From positions 124,001 through 188,000 of the forward strand of contig JADJIH010000007.1 in assembly GCA_016707115.1 (NCBI GenBank): a stretch of 64,000 nucleotides of DNA. Direction: 5' to 3'. The DNA is from Ignavibacteriales bacterium (lineage in GTDB: Bacteria > Bacteroidota > Ignavibacteria > Ignavibacteriales > Ignavibacteriaceae). The notes under the pieces were generated by a model. The model was not told the DNA's origin and searched no databases. It worked only from the letters and a program-made list of their open reading frames with translations. The translations under genes and the position numbers were made by a program. Shown here piece after piece: positions 55,081 through 64,000 of this stretch (positions are counted from its first letter, which is position 1; every line of letters starts with the position of its first letter).

Positions 55081-55107
55081 AAAAAAGCCCTGCAATAAAA
55101 ACAGGGC
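55081..55107 (-). terminator. intrinsic terminator of tpiA
   Basis: On the minus strand GCCCTG (55107-55102) pairs with CAGGGC (55092-55087) over a 9-nt loop and is followed by six T. It lies 21 bp after the tpiA stop. Confidence 0.88.
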
Positions 55108-55127
55108 AAATCTTAACTCTAAATTAT

Positions 55128-55883
55128 TTACGCTCCTTTTATAATTCCCAGGAAAGAATCAGCTTTTAAGCAGGCACCACCAACCAATGCACCATCAATA
55201 TCTTTTTGTGAAAGAAGTTCTTTTGCGTTGTCTGGTTTTACGCTTCCGCCGTATTGGATTACTAAATCGTTTGCAACTTCTAAAGAGTAATCAATTTCAA
55301 TTAAGTCACGAATAAATTCGTGAACTTCCTGTGCTTGAGCTGGACTTGCAGTTTTTCCTGTTCCGATTGCCCAAACTGGTTCATATGCAACAATAATATT
55401 TTGCATATCTTCAGCAGAAATTCCATCTAATCCTTTAAGCACCTGTCTTTTAACAACATCATTGGTTGTTCCGTTTTCTCTTTCCTCAAGAAGTTCGCCA
55501 ATACAAAAAATTGGTTTTAATCCTGCAGCTAAAGCTTTTTTGATTTTCTTATTAATCACTTCATCTGTTTCACCAAAAATGTGTCTGCGCTCTGAGTGAC
55601 CAAGAATTACATATTCACAACCAGCTGATCTTAACATTGAAGCAGAAACTTCACCTGTAAACGCACCATTATCTTCAAAGTGCATGTTTTGTGCACCAAG
55701 TTTTATCACGGTTCCTTTTACCAGTTTTGATGCTTCTGAAAGTGAAGTAAACGGCGGACAAACAATAACATCACAATTTGGTTTTTCATTTTGCAAAAGA
55801 TTCTTTAACTCAACGATAAGTTTTTCTGATTCTTTTAAATCGTTGTTCATTTTCCAGTTGCCGGCAATAACAGTTTTACGCAT
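55128..55883 (-). CDS. tpiA: triosephosphate isomerase
   Basis: A 251-residue TIM barrel that interconverts dihydroxyacetone phosphate and glyceraldehyde 3-phosphate. It has the N-terminal GNWKMN, the catalytic histidine in VILGHSERR, the catalytic glutamate in VAYEPVWAIGTGKTASPAQA and the phosphate loop QYGGSVKPDN. It is a single-gene transcript with its own terminator. Normal length and no oddities. Confidence 0.98.
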   Translation of the reverse strand: MRKTVIAGNWKMNNDLKESEKLIVELKNLLQNEKPNCDVIVCPPFTSLSEASKLVKGTVIKLGAQNMHFEDNGAFTGEVSASMLRSAGCEYVILGHSERRHIFGETDEVINKKIKKALAAGLKPIFCIGELLEERENGTTNDVVKRQVLKGLDGISAEDMQNIIVAYEPVWAIGTGKTASPAQAQEVHEFIRDLIEIDYSLEVANDLVIQYGGSVKPDNAKELLSQKDIDGALVGGACLKADSFLGIIKGA

Positions 55884-55950
55884 TGTATCCTCTAAGGTTT
55901 AATAAAATTTCTTTGTAAAATTAAGAAAGAAATCTCTGGATTTAAACTTA

Positions 55951-55995
55951 GCGTGCTTTGCGTGAAATACAATCAAATTTTTCTCGCAAAGACGC
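55951..55995. repeat. intergenic inverted repeat (REP-like)
   Basis: CTTTGCGTGAAA (55956-55967) and TTTCTCGCAAAG (55980-55991) are inverted with one mismatch, and outer GCGT (55951-55954) and ACGC (55992-55995) extend the stem. It lies just upstream of the MFS gene. Elements of the form CTTTGCGT...ACGC are frequent non-coding repeats in many bacteria. The GTG-initiated extension of the MFS frame runs through it and is not used. Confidence 0.5.
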
Positions 55996-56012
55996 CAAGA
56001 ATTATTAAGACA

Positions 56013-57170
56013 ATGAAATCAAAAATATCTAAACAAGTTTTTGTTCTAGGGATGGTAAGTTTGTTTACAGACATTGCCAGCGAAATGCTTTATCCGGTTA
56101 CTCCAATTTTCTTAACAACGGTTTTAGGCTCATCAATGGCTCTTGTAGGCGTGATTGAAGGAATTGCAGAAGTTACTGCCGGATTGTTAAAAGGATATTT
56201 TGGAAATCTTTCTGATAAAGTAGGAAAGCGATCTATTTTTGTTATGATAGGCTATGGAATTTCCGCTTTATCAAAACCTTTACCTGGGATTTTTCAAAAC
56301 ATTCCTGTTGTTTTAACCTCAAGAGTTTCTGATAGAATTGGAAAGGGAATCAGAACTGCCCCGCGTGATGCGTTACTTGCAAGTTACTCTGATGGAAATT
56401 CAGGAGCAGTTTTTGGATTTCATCGTGGAATGGATACACTTGGCGCAGCAATCGGACCGGTTGTAGCTTTAATTTTATTAAACTTTTATCCAAATAATTT
56501 TCAATTAATATTTTTAATCGCATTTATCCCGTCAGTGATAGCGTTATCTTTTACTTTTTTAGTAAAGGACAAACAAGTAACATCAAAAATAAAATCCAGA
56601 AAAAATTATTTGGAGTTCTGGAAATCCGCACCAGAGCAGTATAAAAAAGTTTTAATTTTAATTTCGGTTTTTTCATTAGTTAACAGCAGTGATGTTTTTT
56701 TAATCTTAAAATCACAAAACATTACCAAATCAAGCTCATTAGCAATTTTTGGTTATGTGTTTTACAATCTTATTTACGCTGCAGCTTCTTATCCCTTAGG
56801 CGGATTATCAGATAAACTTGGCAAACAAAAAATTTTTACGTTCGGTTTGATAATTTTTTCAGTTGTTTATTTTGGATTTGCTTTAGTTGATGACATTAAT
56901 TTTATATGGATATTATTTGCTCTATATGGAATTTATGCCGCCGCCACAGAAGGAGTTTCTAAAGCCTGGATTTCTGATTTAATTCCAAATGAACAACGCG
57001 GTACTGCTATTGGATTACTTACAATGCTTACAAGTTTTTCTGTAATGATAGGATCTTTTCTTACAGGAATTCTATGGGATCATTTTGGATCTTCAGTTCC
57101 ATTCTTAATTTCTGCAATAATAAGTTTGGTTATTTCAGTTTTGATCTTTTTTAAATTTAATAAAATATGA
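56013..57170 (+). CDS. MFS transporter
   Basis: A 385-residue 12-helix major facilitator protein. The loop 2-3 region has GNLSDKVGKRS (the GXXXDRXGRR-like motif), and helices 4-5 hold DRIGKGIRTAPRDALLASYS and FGFHRGMDTLGAAIGP, typical of a subgroup of drug-efflux-like MFS proteins. A second, similar loop GGLSDKLGKQKIF opens the C-terminal half. Substrate unknown. I start at ATG 56013 (MKSKISKQ); the frame opens at GTG 55953 inside a repeat element. Confidence 0.88.
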   Translation: MKSKISKQVFVLGMVSLFTDIASEMLYPVTPIFLTTVLGSSMALVGVIEGIAEVTAGLLKGYFGNLSDKVGKRSIFVMIGYGISALSKPLPGIFQNIPVVLTSRVSDRIGKGIRTAPRDALLASYSDGNSGAVFGFHRGMDTLGAAIGPVVALILLNFYPNNFQLIFLIAFIPSVIALSFTFLVKDKQVTSKIKSRKNYLEFWKSAPEQYKKVLILISVFSLVNSSDVFLILKSQNITKSSSLAIFGYVFYNLIYAAASYPLGGLSDKLGKQKIFTFGLIIFSVVYFGFALVDDINFIWILFALYGIYAAATEGVSKAWISDLIPNEQRGTAIGLLTMLTSFSVMIGSFLTGILWDHFGSSVPFLISAIISLVISVLIFFKFNKI

Positions 57171-57275
57171 TTCTGAAAGTGGTTTTTTGAATTTGGCTTT
57201 TTGATTTTTGAATTCTGAATCGTCTTCCTTTTTTGTATTTTGAGATTAGAATTTTCAATCATTAAAACTTCATAA

Positions 57276-57968
57276 ATGCTCTCAACAAAACAAAATATTG
57301 CGGTTATTGCTTTAAGCGGGGGAATGGATAGCTGTGTTACTGCGGCTATTGCAAATCTTGATTACGAACTTGCCTTTGCACATATCAATTATGGCCAGCG
57401 AACTGTAAACAGAGAATTAAAATCGTTCGATGAAATTGCAGATCATTACAGAGTTAAAAAAAGATTAATTATTGATTACACACATCTCGCAAAAATCGGC
57501 GGTTCATCTCTTACAGATAAAAATATTGAGGTGACAAAAGCAGATTTGAATAATCAGGAAATCCCATCATCTTATGTTCCGTTCAGAAACGCAAATATAC
57601 TTTCTGCTTGTGTTAGCTGGGCCGAAGTATTAACAGCAACTGCTGTTTTTATTGGGGCAGTTTATGAGGATTCATCTGGTTATCCTGATTGCAGACCAGA
57701 TTTTTTCTCTGCTTATGAAAAAATGATTGATCTCGGTACAAAACCAGAAACAAAAATTAAAATTGTTACTCCAATAATAAACTTATCAAAGGCAGAAATT
57801 GTTAAGAGAGGAATTGAACTTGATGCGCCGCTTCATTTAACCTGGAGTTGTTATCAAAATGAAGATGAAGCTTGCGGAGTTTGCGATAGCTGTGCGTTGC
57901 GTTTGCGCGGTTTTCAGCAAGCTGGATTTGAGGATCCAATAAAATATAAGATTAGACCAAAGTATTAA
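57276..57968 (+). CDS. queC: 7-cyano-7-deazaguanine synthase (QueC)
   Basis: A 230-residue ATP-dependent enzyme that turns 7-carboxy-7-deazaguanine and ammonia into preQ0. PP-loop ALSGGMDSCV is at the N-terminus; INYGQRT, VPFRNANILSACVSWA and YPDCRPDFFSAYE are family segments. The zinc site is in WSCYQNEDEACGVCDSC. It is followed by queF 17 bp later. QueD and QueE were not found in the window. Confidence 0.97.
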   Translation: MLSTKQNIAVIALSGGMDSCVTAAIANLDYELAFAHINYGQRTVNRELKSFDEIADHYRVKKRLIIDYTHLAKIGGSSLTDKNIEVTKADLNNQEIPSSYVPFRNANILSACVSWAEVLTATAVFIGAVYEDSSGYPDCRPDFFSAYEKMIDLGTKPETKIKIVTPIINLSKAEIVKRGIELDAPLHLTWSCYQNEDEACGVCDSCALRLRGFQQAGFEDPIKYKIRPKY

Positions 57969-57985
57969 AAATCATCAGAGGACAA

Positions 57986-58399
57986 ATGAGCGACAACCTA
58001 AAACTTGTAAATAACAAATTAGCTTTGTTAGAAACTTTTGAAAATAAATATCCAAACAGAAATTACACGGTAACACACATAGCGCCAGAGTTTACTTCAC
58101 TCTGTCCAAAAACCGGGCAGCCTGATTTTGCAACGATTACATTAGAATACATTCCGGATCAGCTTTGCGTGGAATTAAAATCTTATAAGTTTTATCTTCA
58201 ATCATATCGTAACGATGGAATTTTTTTTGAAAGTGTTACAAATAAAATTCTTGATGATCTTGTTGAGGTTACTAAACCGCGATATATGAAGATTACAGCA
58301 GAGTTTAACACTCGCGGTGGTATTTCTTCTGTAATAGAAGCCGAGTATGAAAACGAAGATTTTCCGTTTGATGAAGAAGACGACAACTTATTTAATTAA
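57986..58399 (+). CDS. queF: NADPH-dependent preQ0 reductase (QueF)
   Basis: A 137-residue type I QueF that reduces preQ0 to preQ1. The catalytic cysteine is in FTSLCPKTGQPDFATI, and the QueF motif is in LCVELKSYKFYLQSYRNDGIFFE. Short, unimodular length fits this subfamily. It lies after queC and 12 bp ahead of glnD, so an operon of queC-queF-glnD-murI is likely. Confidence 0.97.
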   Translation: MSDNLKLVNNKLALLETFENKYPNRNYTVTHIAPEFTSLCPKTGQPDFATITLEYIPDQLCVELKSYKFYLQSYRNDGIFFESVTNKILDDLVEVTKPRYMKITAEFNTRGGISSVIEAEYENEDFPFDEEDDNLFN

Positions 58400-58411
58400 C
58401 TTAAACTAATT

Positions 58412-60985
58412 ATGCTGCGTTTGCTTGAAATAAAAAAAGGATTCCTTAAAGAAAGAGAAATCCTGTTTGCTGAATACAATGGCAAATCCGATGCCTTTGA
58501 GTTCAGCAAGAATTATAGTGTACTTATTGAAGACACAATCAGAATTATTTTAGCTGATAAAAAATTCAATTTTGCATTAGCCTCAGCAGGAAGCTTTAGC
58601 AGACGTGAGCTTTCTCCTTACTCAGATATTGATTTAATGATTATTTCTGAATCGATAGAAAAAGATGACACGGATATTAAAGAAGTAATTACAAGTTTAT
58701 GGGATGGAGGAATTGAAGCCTCTCACACTGTTCGTGAATTATCCGACATTAAAAAATATTTATCAACTGATCTTCACACTTTCACTCAATTTTTTGAAAC
58801 AAGATTTATTAATGGCGATGTTTTACTTTATAACAAATGGAACACACAGCTTTTAGATTCAATTAATGATGATTCAAAAAAATTACTAATTACCAATTTT
58901 GTTGAAGATGTTAGACAACGCCATGAAAAATATGGTGACTCACCTAAGATGCTTGAACCTAACGTAAAAATGTCCGCAGGTGGTTTACGTGATTTTCAAT
59001 CCATTGAATGGATGATGATGATTAGCAATAAGCAGTTGTTAAACTCTCAGCATGAATTAACCCAGGCAGAAATTTTTATAAATCATCTAAAGAAAAATAA
59101 GCTTACTACGCCAGCCGAATGTAAAAGATTGCTCGAAAGCTATAAACTAGTTCTTTCCATCCGGCATTTTCTTCATATCATAACAAAATCCAAAACAGAT
59201 AGATTTGAGTTTTTAAACCAGATAAAACTAGCTTTAGTATATGGATATGAAGAAAACGACTTAATGTCCTTTATGAAAAACTATTTTGCTGCAGCTAATA
59301 TTATTTTCCGCGTAAGTCATTCAATTATAAAAAAGTTTAAAGTTGAGTTTGTAAATCCTGTTCCGGATTCGCTTTCTTATGATCTTGACGAGGATTTTTA
59401 CATTAAAAACAAAGTGATTTTCTTAAAGAAAAATGAACAACTAACTCTTTCAGATATTTTTAGGGTTTTTTACTATCGAGCTTACCACAATGCAGGATTT
59501 GATGATCATCTCCGGACAAAGATTATTGATGCCACTGAAGATGCTGAGGAAAATAATTGGTCACAGCCCGATTCATCCGTTTTTTTTCGCGAGATTCTAA
59601 AGTTCCCTCGTAATGTTGGCGCTACCCTATCAATTATGAATGAACTTGGAGTGCTTGGAGCATTTCTTCCGGAGTTCGGCGATTTAAATGGTTTTATGCA
59701 GCACGGTGTTTATCATTGTTACACAGCTGATGAGCACACTTTGATTACAATTAAAAATTTAGAAAAACTTTCAAATCAAAACTCTGCTTACAGCAAATTA
59801 TATAATTCAATAAAAGATAAAGAGATCTTAAATCTTGCTTTGCTGCTCCATGATATTGCTAAACCGATTGATATTTCTGGTCACGAAATTATTGGCGCTG
59901 AAATGACATCATCAATTATGATAAGACTTGGTTACGAAGAAGAAGAAATTGATAAAGTATGTTTTCTAGTTAAGAATCATTTAATGATGGAACAAATCGC
60001 GTTCAGAAGAAATCTGAATGATGCTGAAACTTTAAACTCATTCGCTCTAAAGTTTAATTCAATTGAAGAACTTGATCTATTATACTTGATAACTTATGCA
60101 GATCTTTCTGCTGTTAATCCGGCTGTCTGGACTTCTTGGAAAGCTGAATTGCTTTCAGAGCTCTACCGTAAAAGTAAAGCGATGATCCTGGATAAAATTT
60201 CAGGAGAAGAACTTCTTTACTCAACAATTTATTCTGCTCCAAAAGATATTTCAAAACATTCTGATAAGATAACTGAAAATCATGTGCAGGATCATTTTGA
60301 TTCTTTGCACGATGATATGGGTTATGTAAATCATTTTTCAGATGAAGAAATTGCATTGCACGTAGAAGAAATATTAAAAGGTGATAGTGTTTCCGTTCTC
60401 TTTAAAGAACTTGATGATTTTACAAATGTAACTGTAATTACTAAAGATTTCCCTTCACTTCTATCAAAACTTTGCGGTGTATTTGCAATTAATGATTCTA
60501 ATATTCATTCTGCAAAAATATTTACACGTAAAGATGGAATTGTAATAGACACCTTTCTTGTCACTGATTTCAGGACTCATAAACGAGTTGATACAGCGAA
60601 GTATGAAAAGATAAAAGAGGATTTTTATTCCGTGATAAACGGATTTTTAGAACTTCACCAGGAAGTTGCAAAATTAAAGTCCCGCTGGTGGCGAATTGAG
60701 AACAAATTATTTAAGCGAAGCGGGCAAATAAAAATTACTTTCGAAAAACACGATCGCTATACAATTTTAGATGTTCATTCACCTGATAGATTAGGATTCC
60801 TGTATCACGTAACAAATAAAATGAATCAGCTTGGTTTGATAATTTATTTTGCAAAAATTTCAACTAAAGGTGATGATATCGTGGATTCGTTTTATGTGCT
60901 GGATAGAAACGGACACAAAGTTTCACAAAATGATTACCAGTTTATTATTGCTGAGTTAACAGAAACAATTACACAAATTTTATAG
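58412..60985 (+). CDS. glnD: GlnD-like PII uridylyltransferase/uridylyl-removing enzyme
   Basis: An 857-residue protein with the GlnD domain order. The nucleotidyltransferase domain has AGSFSRRELSPYSDIDLMII (G-S and D-x-D). The PII-uridylyltransferase-associated helical domain has MLEPNVKMSAGGLRDFQSIEWM. The HD domain has LLLHDIAKP with H and D ligands. Two ACT domains close the protein (FTNVTVITKDFPSLL and DVHSPDRLGFLYHV). GlnD reads glutamine levels and modifies PII proteins. No glnB or glnA is nearby. Confidence 0.93.
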   Translation: MLRLLEIKKGFLKEREILFAEYNGKSDAFEFSKNYSVLIEDTIRIILADKKFNFALASAGSFSRRELSPYSDIDLMIISESIEKDDTDIKEVITSLWDGGIEASHTVRELSDIKKYLSTDLHTFTQFFETRFINGDVLLYNKWNTQLLDSINDDSKKLLITNFVEDVRQRHEKYGDSPKMLEPNVKMSAGGLRDFQSIEWMMMISNKQLLNSQHELTQAEIFINHLKKNKLTTPAECKRLLESYKLVLSIRHFLHIITKSKTDRFEFLNQIKLALVYGYEENDLMSFMKNYFAAANIIFRVSHSIIKKFKVEFVNPVPDSLSYDLDEDFYIKNKVIFLKKNEQLTLSDIFRVFYYRAYHNAGFDDHLRTKIIDATEDAEENNWSQPDSSVFFREILKFPRNVGATLSIMNELGVLGAFLPEFGDLNGFMQHGVYHCYTADEHTLITIKNLEKLSNQNSAYSKLYNSIKDKEILNLALLLHDIAKPIDISGHEIIGAEMTSSIMIRLGYEEEEIDKVCFLVKNHLMMEQIAFRRNLNDAETLNSFALKFNSIEELDLLYLITYADLSAVNPAVWTSWKAELLSELYRKSKAMILDKISGEELLYSTIYSAPKDISKHSDKITENHVQDHFDSLHDDMGYVNHFSDEEIALHVEEILKGDSVSVLFKELDDFTNVTVITKDFPSLLSKLCGVFAINDSNIHSAKIFTRKDGIVIDTFLVTDFRTHKRVDTAKYEKIKEDFYSVINGFLELHQEVAKLKSRWWRIENKLFKRSGQIKITFEKHDRYTILDVHSPDRLGFLYHVTNKMNQLGLIIYFAKISTKGDDIVDSFYVLDRNGHKVSQNDYQFIIAELTETITQIL

Positions 60986-61002
60986 GTACGCTTTTGAATT
61001 TT

Positions 61003-61821
61003 ATGGAAAAAGAAATGCCAATCGGAGTTTTTGATTCCGGTATTGGCGGGTTAACTGTTGTTAAAAGATTGTCATCAGTTCTTCCCCGAGAAAGTATAGT
61101 TTATTTTGGTGATACCGCCCGTGTACCTTATGGATCAAAATCGAACGCAACTGTAATTGATTACTCAATACAGAATACAAATTTTTTACTTAAAAAAAAT
61201 GTTAAAGCTATCGTTGTCGCGTGTAATACAGCATCATCGATTGCAATTCCTGAACTTAGAAAAAAATTTACCGTTCCAGTTATCGGTGTAATTCTGCCTG
61301 GTGCAGATATGGCATACAAAGAGACAAGAAATGGCAGAATCGGTGTGATTGGAACCCGTGCAACGATCAATAACAATGCATATTCAAACGCAATTAAAGA
61401 AATTGATAATAAAATAGAAATTTTTGAAAAGGCATGTCCATTGTTTGTGCCAATTGCAGAGGAAGGCTGGACTCATCATCGTGCAACTTATGAAATTGCA
61501 GAAGAGTACCTAAAAGAGTTAAGAGAAAAAAAAATTGACACACTAGTACTTGGTTGTACGCATTATCCATTACTTGCGGATGTAATTCAGGAAATAATTG
61601 GCAAAGATGTTAAGCTTATCGATTCTGGAATTGCAACAGCTGAAGTAGTACGGAATGAAATTAACAGAATCGGACTGGAAACAAATTCAGCCGTTCCAGG
61701 AAATTTAGATTTATATGTTAGTGATATTCCCACAACATTTAAACAAGTTGCAGAATTGTTTCTTGGGCGAACAATAAATGAAGTTGTTAAAGTTGATATA
61801 GAAGAATTACATAAAATTTAA
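61003..61821 (+). CDS. murI: glutamate racemase
   Basis: A 272-residue cofactor-independent racemase that makes D-glutamate for peptidoglycan. The motifs are IGVFDSGIGGLTVVKRL, YFGDTARVPYGSKS, the first catalytic cysteine in VVACNTASS and the second in LVLGCTHYPLL. I start at ATG 61003 (MEKEMPIGVF); TTG 60994 lies in frame upstream without a better ribosome site. It starts 17 bp after glnD and ends 1 bp before the next gene. Confidence 0.97.
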   Translation: MEKEMPIGVFDSGIGGLTVVKRLSSVLPRESIVYFGDTARVPYGSKSNATVIDYSIQNTNFLLKKNVKAIVVACNTASSIAIPELRKKFTVPVIGVILPGADMAYKETRNGRIGVIGTRATINNNAYSNAIKEIDNKIEIFEKACPLFVPIAEEGWTHHRATYEIAEEYLKELREKKIDTLVLGCTHYPLLADVIQEIIGKDVKLIDSGIATAEVVRNEINRIGLETNSAVPGNLDLYVSDIPTTFKQVAELFLGRTINEVVKVDIEELHKI

Positions 61822-61822
61822 T

Positions 61823-62281
61823 ATGAAAAACATTCTGGATTCGTCTACACAAAAAGAAATTGAAAACAGAATCCTTTCTTTAAATGAAAATTCAAATCGT
61901 CTTTGGGGAAAGATGGGTGTTAATGAAATGATCTGTCATTGCTCAGATCAAGTGAAAATGGCAGTTGGAGAAATACCAACAGAGTATGTAGGCAATTTCA
62001 TTTTGAAAACTCTTATAAAACATTTAATTCTATTGGGAATGCCCGCACCAAAAGGTAAAGTTGAAACTGTGCCTGAACTAAAACAGGGCGTAAAGGGAAC
62101 TAGACCAACGACTATTGATCAGGATAAAAAAACTCTACTGAATTTTGTCCAAAATTTTAGCAGCATTATTGCTAAAAATCCTAATGTAGTTCATCCCGCA
62201 TTTGGAAAATTAACAACTGAGCAGTGGGCCAGACTGTGTTACATACATCTTGATCATCACTTAAAACAGTTTTCCGCTTAA
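61823..62281 (+). CDS. DUF1569 family (DinB-like) protein
   Basis: A 152-residue protein that I place in the DUF1569 family, related to DinB-like four-helix bundles. Visible are NRLWGKMGVNEMICHCSDQ with a histidine and cysteine, a central proline-rich KGTRPTTIDQ and a C-terminal HPAFGKLTTEQWARLCYIHLDHHLKQF with three histidines. DinB-like proteins bind metal through such histidines, but the biochemical role is not known. Its stop overlaps the next ATG by one base. Confidence 0.75.
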   Translation: MKNILDSSTQKEIENRILSLNENSNRLWGKMGVNEMICHCSDQVKMAVGEIPTEYVGNFILKTLIKHLILLGMPAPKGKVETVPELKQGVKGTRPTTIDQDKKTLLNFVQNFSSIIAKNPNVVHPAFGKLTTEQWARLCYIHLDHHLKQFSA

Positions 62282-62538
62282 TGAACAATCAGATAAAACC
62301 CCGTCTCGATCTGCTTCTTGAACTCTTAAATAAAGATTTTGATTTAATCTCTAAAAAGAAAAAAGATGATGAGTGGAAGCGTGATCATTTTAGATACACT
62401 TTTACTGTATACGTTCACAGGATTTATGAATTGCTTAACACATCAGTTACAAAAGATCTTCCAGCAGAAATAAAATCTTCTACCAAAAAAGAAATTGTTT
62501 TGTTAAGAGATTATCTCAATAAGATGATTGATAGTTAA
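62281..62538 (+). CDS. hypothetical protein (85 residues)
   Basis: A short protein of mostly helical, charged sequence. It has two leucine-rich runs (LDLLLELLNKDFDLI, VYVHRIYELLNTSV) and a KKEIVLLRDYLNKM tail, with no signal peptide, membrane helix or cysteine. I do not recognise a family. The start overlaps the DUF1569 stop, so it is very likely translated with it. Confidence 0.65.
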   Translation: MNNQIKPRLDLLLELLNKDFDLISKKKKDDEWKRDHFRYTFTVYVHRIYELLNTSVTKDLPAEIKSSTKKEIVLLRDYLNKMIDS

Positions 62539-62544
62539 AATTAT

Positions 62545-63516
62545 TTATTCAAAATATTTTCTTATCTCAGATTGTTTGTTGGTTAAACCAAGAACGATCA
62601 TCAATTTAATTCTTGCTTTTTGTCCGTTAAGATAATCTGAAAAAATTACACCAAGATTGTGTAAGTGTTTTCCTGCACCAGGATAGCTGTAAACATCATC
62701 AGTTTCTCCAGCTGGGCATCGAGAAGTGAGAACAACCGGAATACCTTTTTCTACCGCATACTTTATTCCTTCAAATGCCGGCGGAGGAACGTTACCAACG
62801 CCAAGAGCCTCAACAACAATTCCATCAACTTTACTATCTGCGGAAAACTTAAAAAACTTTTCATCCATTCCGGCATAAACTGTAAGTAAATCAACATTGG
62901 TATTAATATTTTGGGTCTGGATTGTTTCAAGATGTCTTGGTAAACGATTAAAAATTACTCTCCCCTTTTGTATAAATCCAAGTGTACCAAAATCTAAACT
63001 TTTAAATGATTCAACTGAGTCAGAATAAATTTTAGTTACTTCACTTGCGGCATTTATTTCACCGTTTAAGCACACAAGTACACCAAGATTTTTCGAGTTA
63101 TCATTTAAACAAATATGTAAAGCATCAATAAGGTTTCTTGGTCCATCCCAATCTGCTTCTGAACTATTTTTCATGGCACCAATAACAACAATCGGAATTT
63201 CTGTTTTAATTGTTAAGTCTAAAAAGTAAGCTGTTTCTTCAAGTGTGTCTGTTCCGTGGGTTACAACCACACCATCAAACTTATCTGATTTTAATTTTGC
63301 ATTTATTTTTTTTGATAAATCAAGCATAAGTTCCGGAGTAATATGCGGACCCGGATATTTCCCAAAATCAAAGCCCTCAATATCCGCCAGAGATTTTGCT
63401 TCAGGAATCATTCCAAGTAATTCATTCCCTGAGTATTTTGGAATAGCTCCGCCGGTTTTTTCATCAATCATCATTGAAAAAGTGCCGCCGGTAAATACAA
63501 CTAATATTTTTTTCAT
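62545..63516 (-). CDS. ansA: type I L-asparaginase
   Basis: A 323-residue cytoplasmic asparaginase. The first catalytic threonine is in VVFTGGTFSM, the second in VVTHGTDTLEETAYF. ADWDGPRNLIDALH and VLVCLNGEINAASEV are family segments. It converts asparagine to aspartate and ammonia, and lacks a signal peptide. The two genes on the plus strand converge with it 6 bp away. Normal length. Confidence 0.95.
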   Translation of the reverse strand: MKKILVVFTGGTFSMMIDEKTGGAIPKYSGNELLGMIPEAKSLADIEGFDFGKYPGPHITPELMLDLSKKINAKLKSDKFDGVVVTHGTDTLEETAYFLDLTIKTEIPIVVIGAMKNSSEADWDGPRNLIDALHICLNDNSKNLGVLVCLNGEINAASEVTKIYSDSVESFKSLDFGTLGFIQKGRVIFNRLPRHLETIQTQNINTNVDLLTVYAGMDEKFFKFSADSKVDGIVVEALGVGNVPPPAFEGIKYAVEKGIPVVLTSRCPAGETDDVYSYPGAGKHLHNLGVIFSDYLNGQKARIKLMIVLGLTNKQSEIRKYFE

Positions 63517-63668
63517 TCATTTCTCAGATTTTTTGTAAACAAAAATAGCCTTTAACTGCAATTCTAAAAAGAAATCTATGCGATTTATCATCATAAGATT
63601 TAACTGACTTGCAGAGTAAATAATGAAAGTTTATTTTTCGTACAAGTATAAACAAGAAAGGTGCAATT

Positions 63669-64000
63669 ATGTTAATGGTAGAAGATGTTGATTTAACTCC
63701 TAATCCACACGCATTAAAATTTATTTTGAATGAAAAATTATTAAACCTTGAAACAAGACAGTACGCCGATAAAACAGCCGCACAAAATGATCCTTTTGCT
63801 AAAGGTATTTTTGAAATTGATGGTGTTGTTTCTGTTTTCTATATGGATAAGTTTGTTACCATTGAAAAATCAGCAGAAAATAATTGGGGACAGATACAAA
63901 GACCGTTCATTAATTTCTTAAAGAATTTTGATAAAAATTTAATTCCTGCAGAAAAGGAAATTTCTGTAAGTGATGAAGAATCAAATGAACTGTTGAAACA
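63669..64000 (+). CDS. NifU/Nfu N-terminal domain protein (3' end outside window)
   Basis: My translation from ATG 63669 is open to the window edge (110 codons). It reads NPHALKFILNEKLL, then PFAKGIFEIDGVVSVFYMDKFVTIEK and WGQIQRPFINFL, which is the Nfu/NifU N-terminal (scaffold) domain. Full-length proteins continue with a CxxC NifU domain or HEAT repeats, so the exact class cannot be judged. Iron-sulfur cluster assembly is probable. AAAGG lies about 8 bases before the ATG. Confidence 0.8.
   Translation, partial: MLMVEDVDLTPNPHALKFILNEKLLNLETRQYADKTAAQNDPFAKGIFEIDGVVSVFYMDKFVTIEKSAENNWGQIQRPFINFLKNFDKNLIPAEKEISVSDEESNELLK

Noticed and set aside
55953..56012. N-terminal extension of the MFS transporter (MLCVKYNQIFLAKTPRIIKT).
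   Set aside because: It starts at GTG and runs through an inverted repeat element; ATG 56013 gives a normal MFS N-terminus.
1..64000. Phage, transposon or integron signatures.
   Set aside because: No transposase, integrase, phage structural gene or att-type repeat was recognised. Base use and gene density look uniform across the window.

Overview
The window is AT-rich and densely coding, and comes from a Gram-negative chromosome. Four proteins are or end in Bacteroidota-type secreted forms, three of them with type IX secretion (T9SS) sorting domains (NPF-P core followed by a final lysine-rich strand). It also carries lipid A genes (lpxB, lpxK) and a Chlorobi/Bacteroidota-style carotenoid cluster. 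Together these point to the Ignavibacteria/Chlorobi-Bacteroidota lineage, probably a heterotrophic, pigmented Ignavibacteria-like organism. This is inference from gene content; there is no rRNA here.

Layout. 1-4.4 kb: an incomplete secreted endonuclease I, a RidA/AlkD pair, a secreted alpha/beta hydrolase and a Nudix hydrolase, all on the minus strand. 4.5-12.1 kb: an eight-gene plus-strand carotenoid operon (CrtI, CrtB, CrtYcd-type cyclase, CrtD-like desaturase, acyltransferase, glycosyltransferase, CruF, CrtW). Its predicted product is an acylated glycoside of a monocyclic 4-keto carotenoid, of the salinixanthin/myxobacton type. 12.1-15 kb: two histidine-kinase-type genes. 15.1-18.7 kb: a large outer-membrane-type zinc metalloprotease.

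18.8-28.7 kb is the most unusual part. A secreted protein is built from 12 perfect copies of a 16-residue peptide. It is preceded by a textbook sigma-54 promoter and an upstream dyad. Next upstream, in one minus-strand operon, lie a sigma-54 activator, a 1200-residue Ser/Thr kinase-ATPase-TPR protein and two oligopeptide-type ABC permeases. The two ABC ATPases are divergent on the plus strand. No substrate-binding protein is present. I infer a kinase-controlled, sigma-54-driven secreted-repeat system, possibly linked to peptide transport and proteolysis; I know of no described system with this arrangement.

28.7-44.7 kb: YbaK deacylase, a three-gene xanthine dehydrogenase operon, IspD, QueA, pyruvate phosphate dikinase with an extra lysine-rich tail, and a lipid A operon in which lpxK is frameshifted at an A8 run. 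It ends with a HAD phosphatase and a T9SS cargo protein. 44.7-55 kb: Smc, a membrane-anchored GH2-like protein that seems to lack the acid/base, and two T9SS cargo genes (one split at a C5 run). A 459-bp gap with perfect palindromes follows. 55-64 kb: TpiA, an MFS transporter, QueC-QueF, GlnD, MurI, small proteins, asparaginase, and the start of an Nfu-N domain gene. No tRNA, rRNA, CRISPR, prophage or transposase was recognised.
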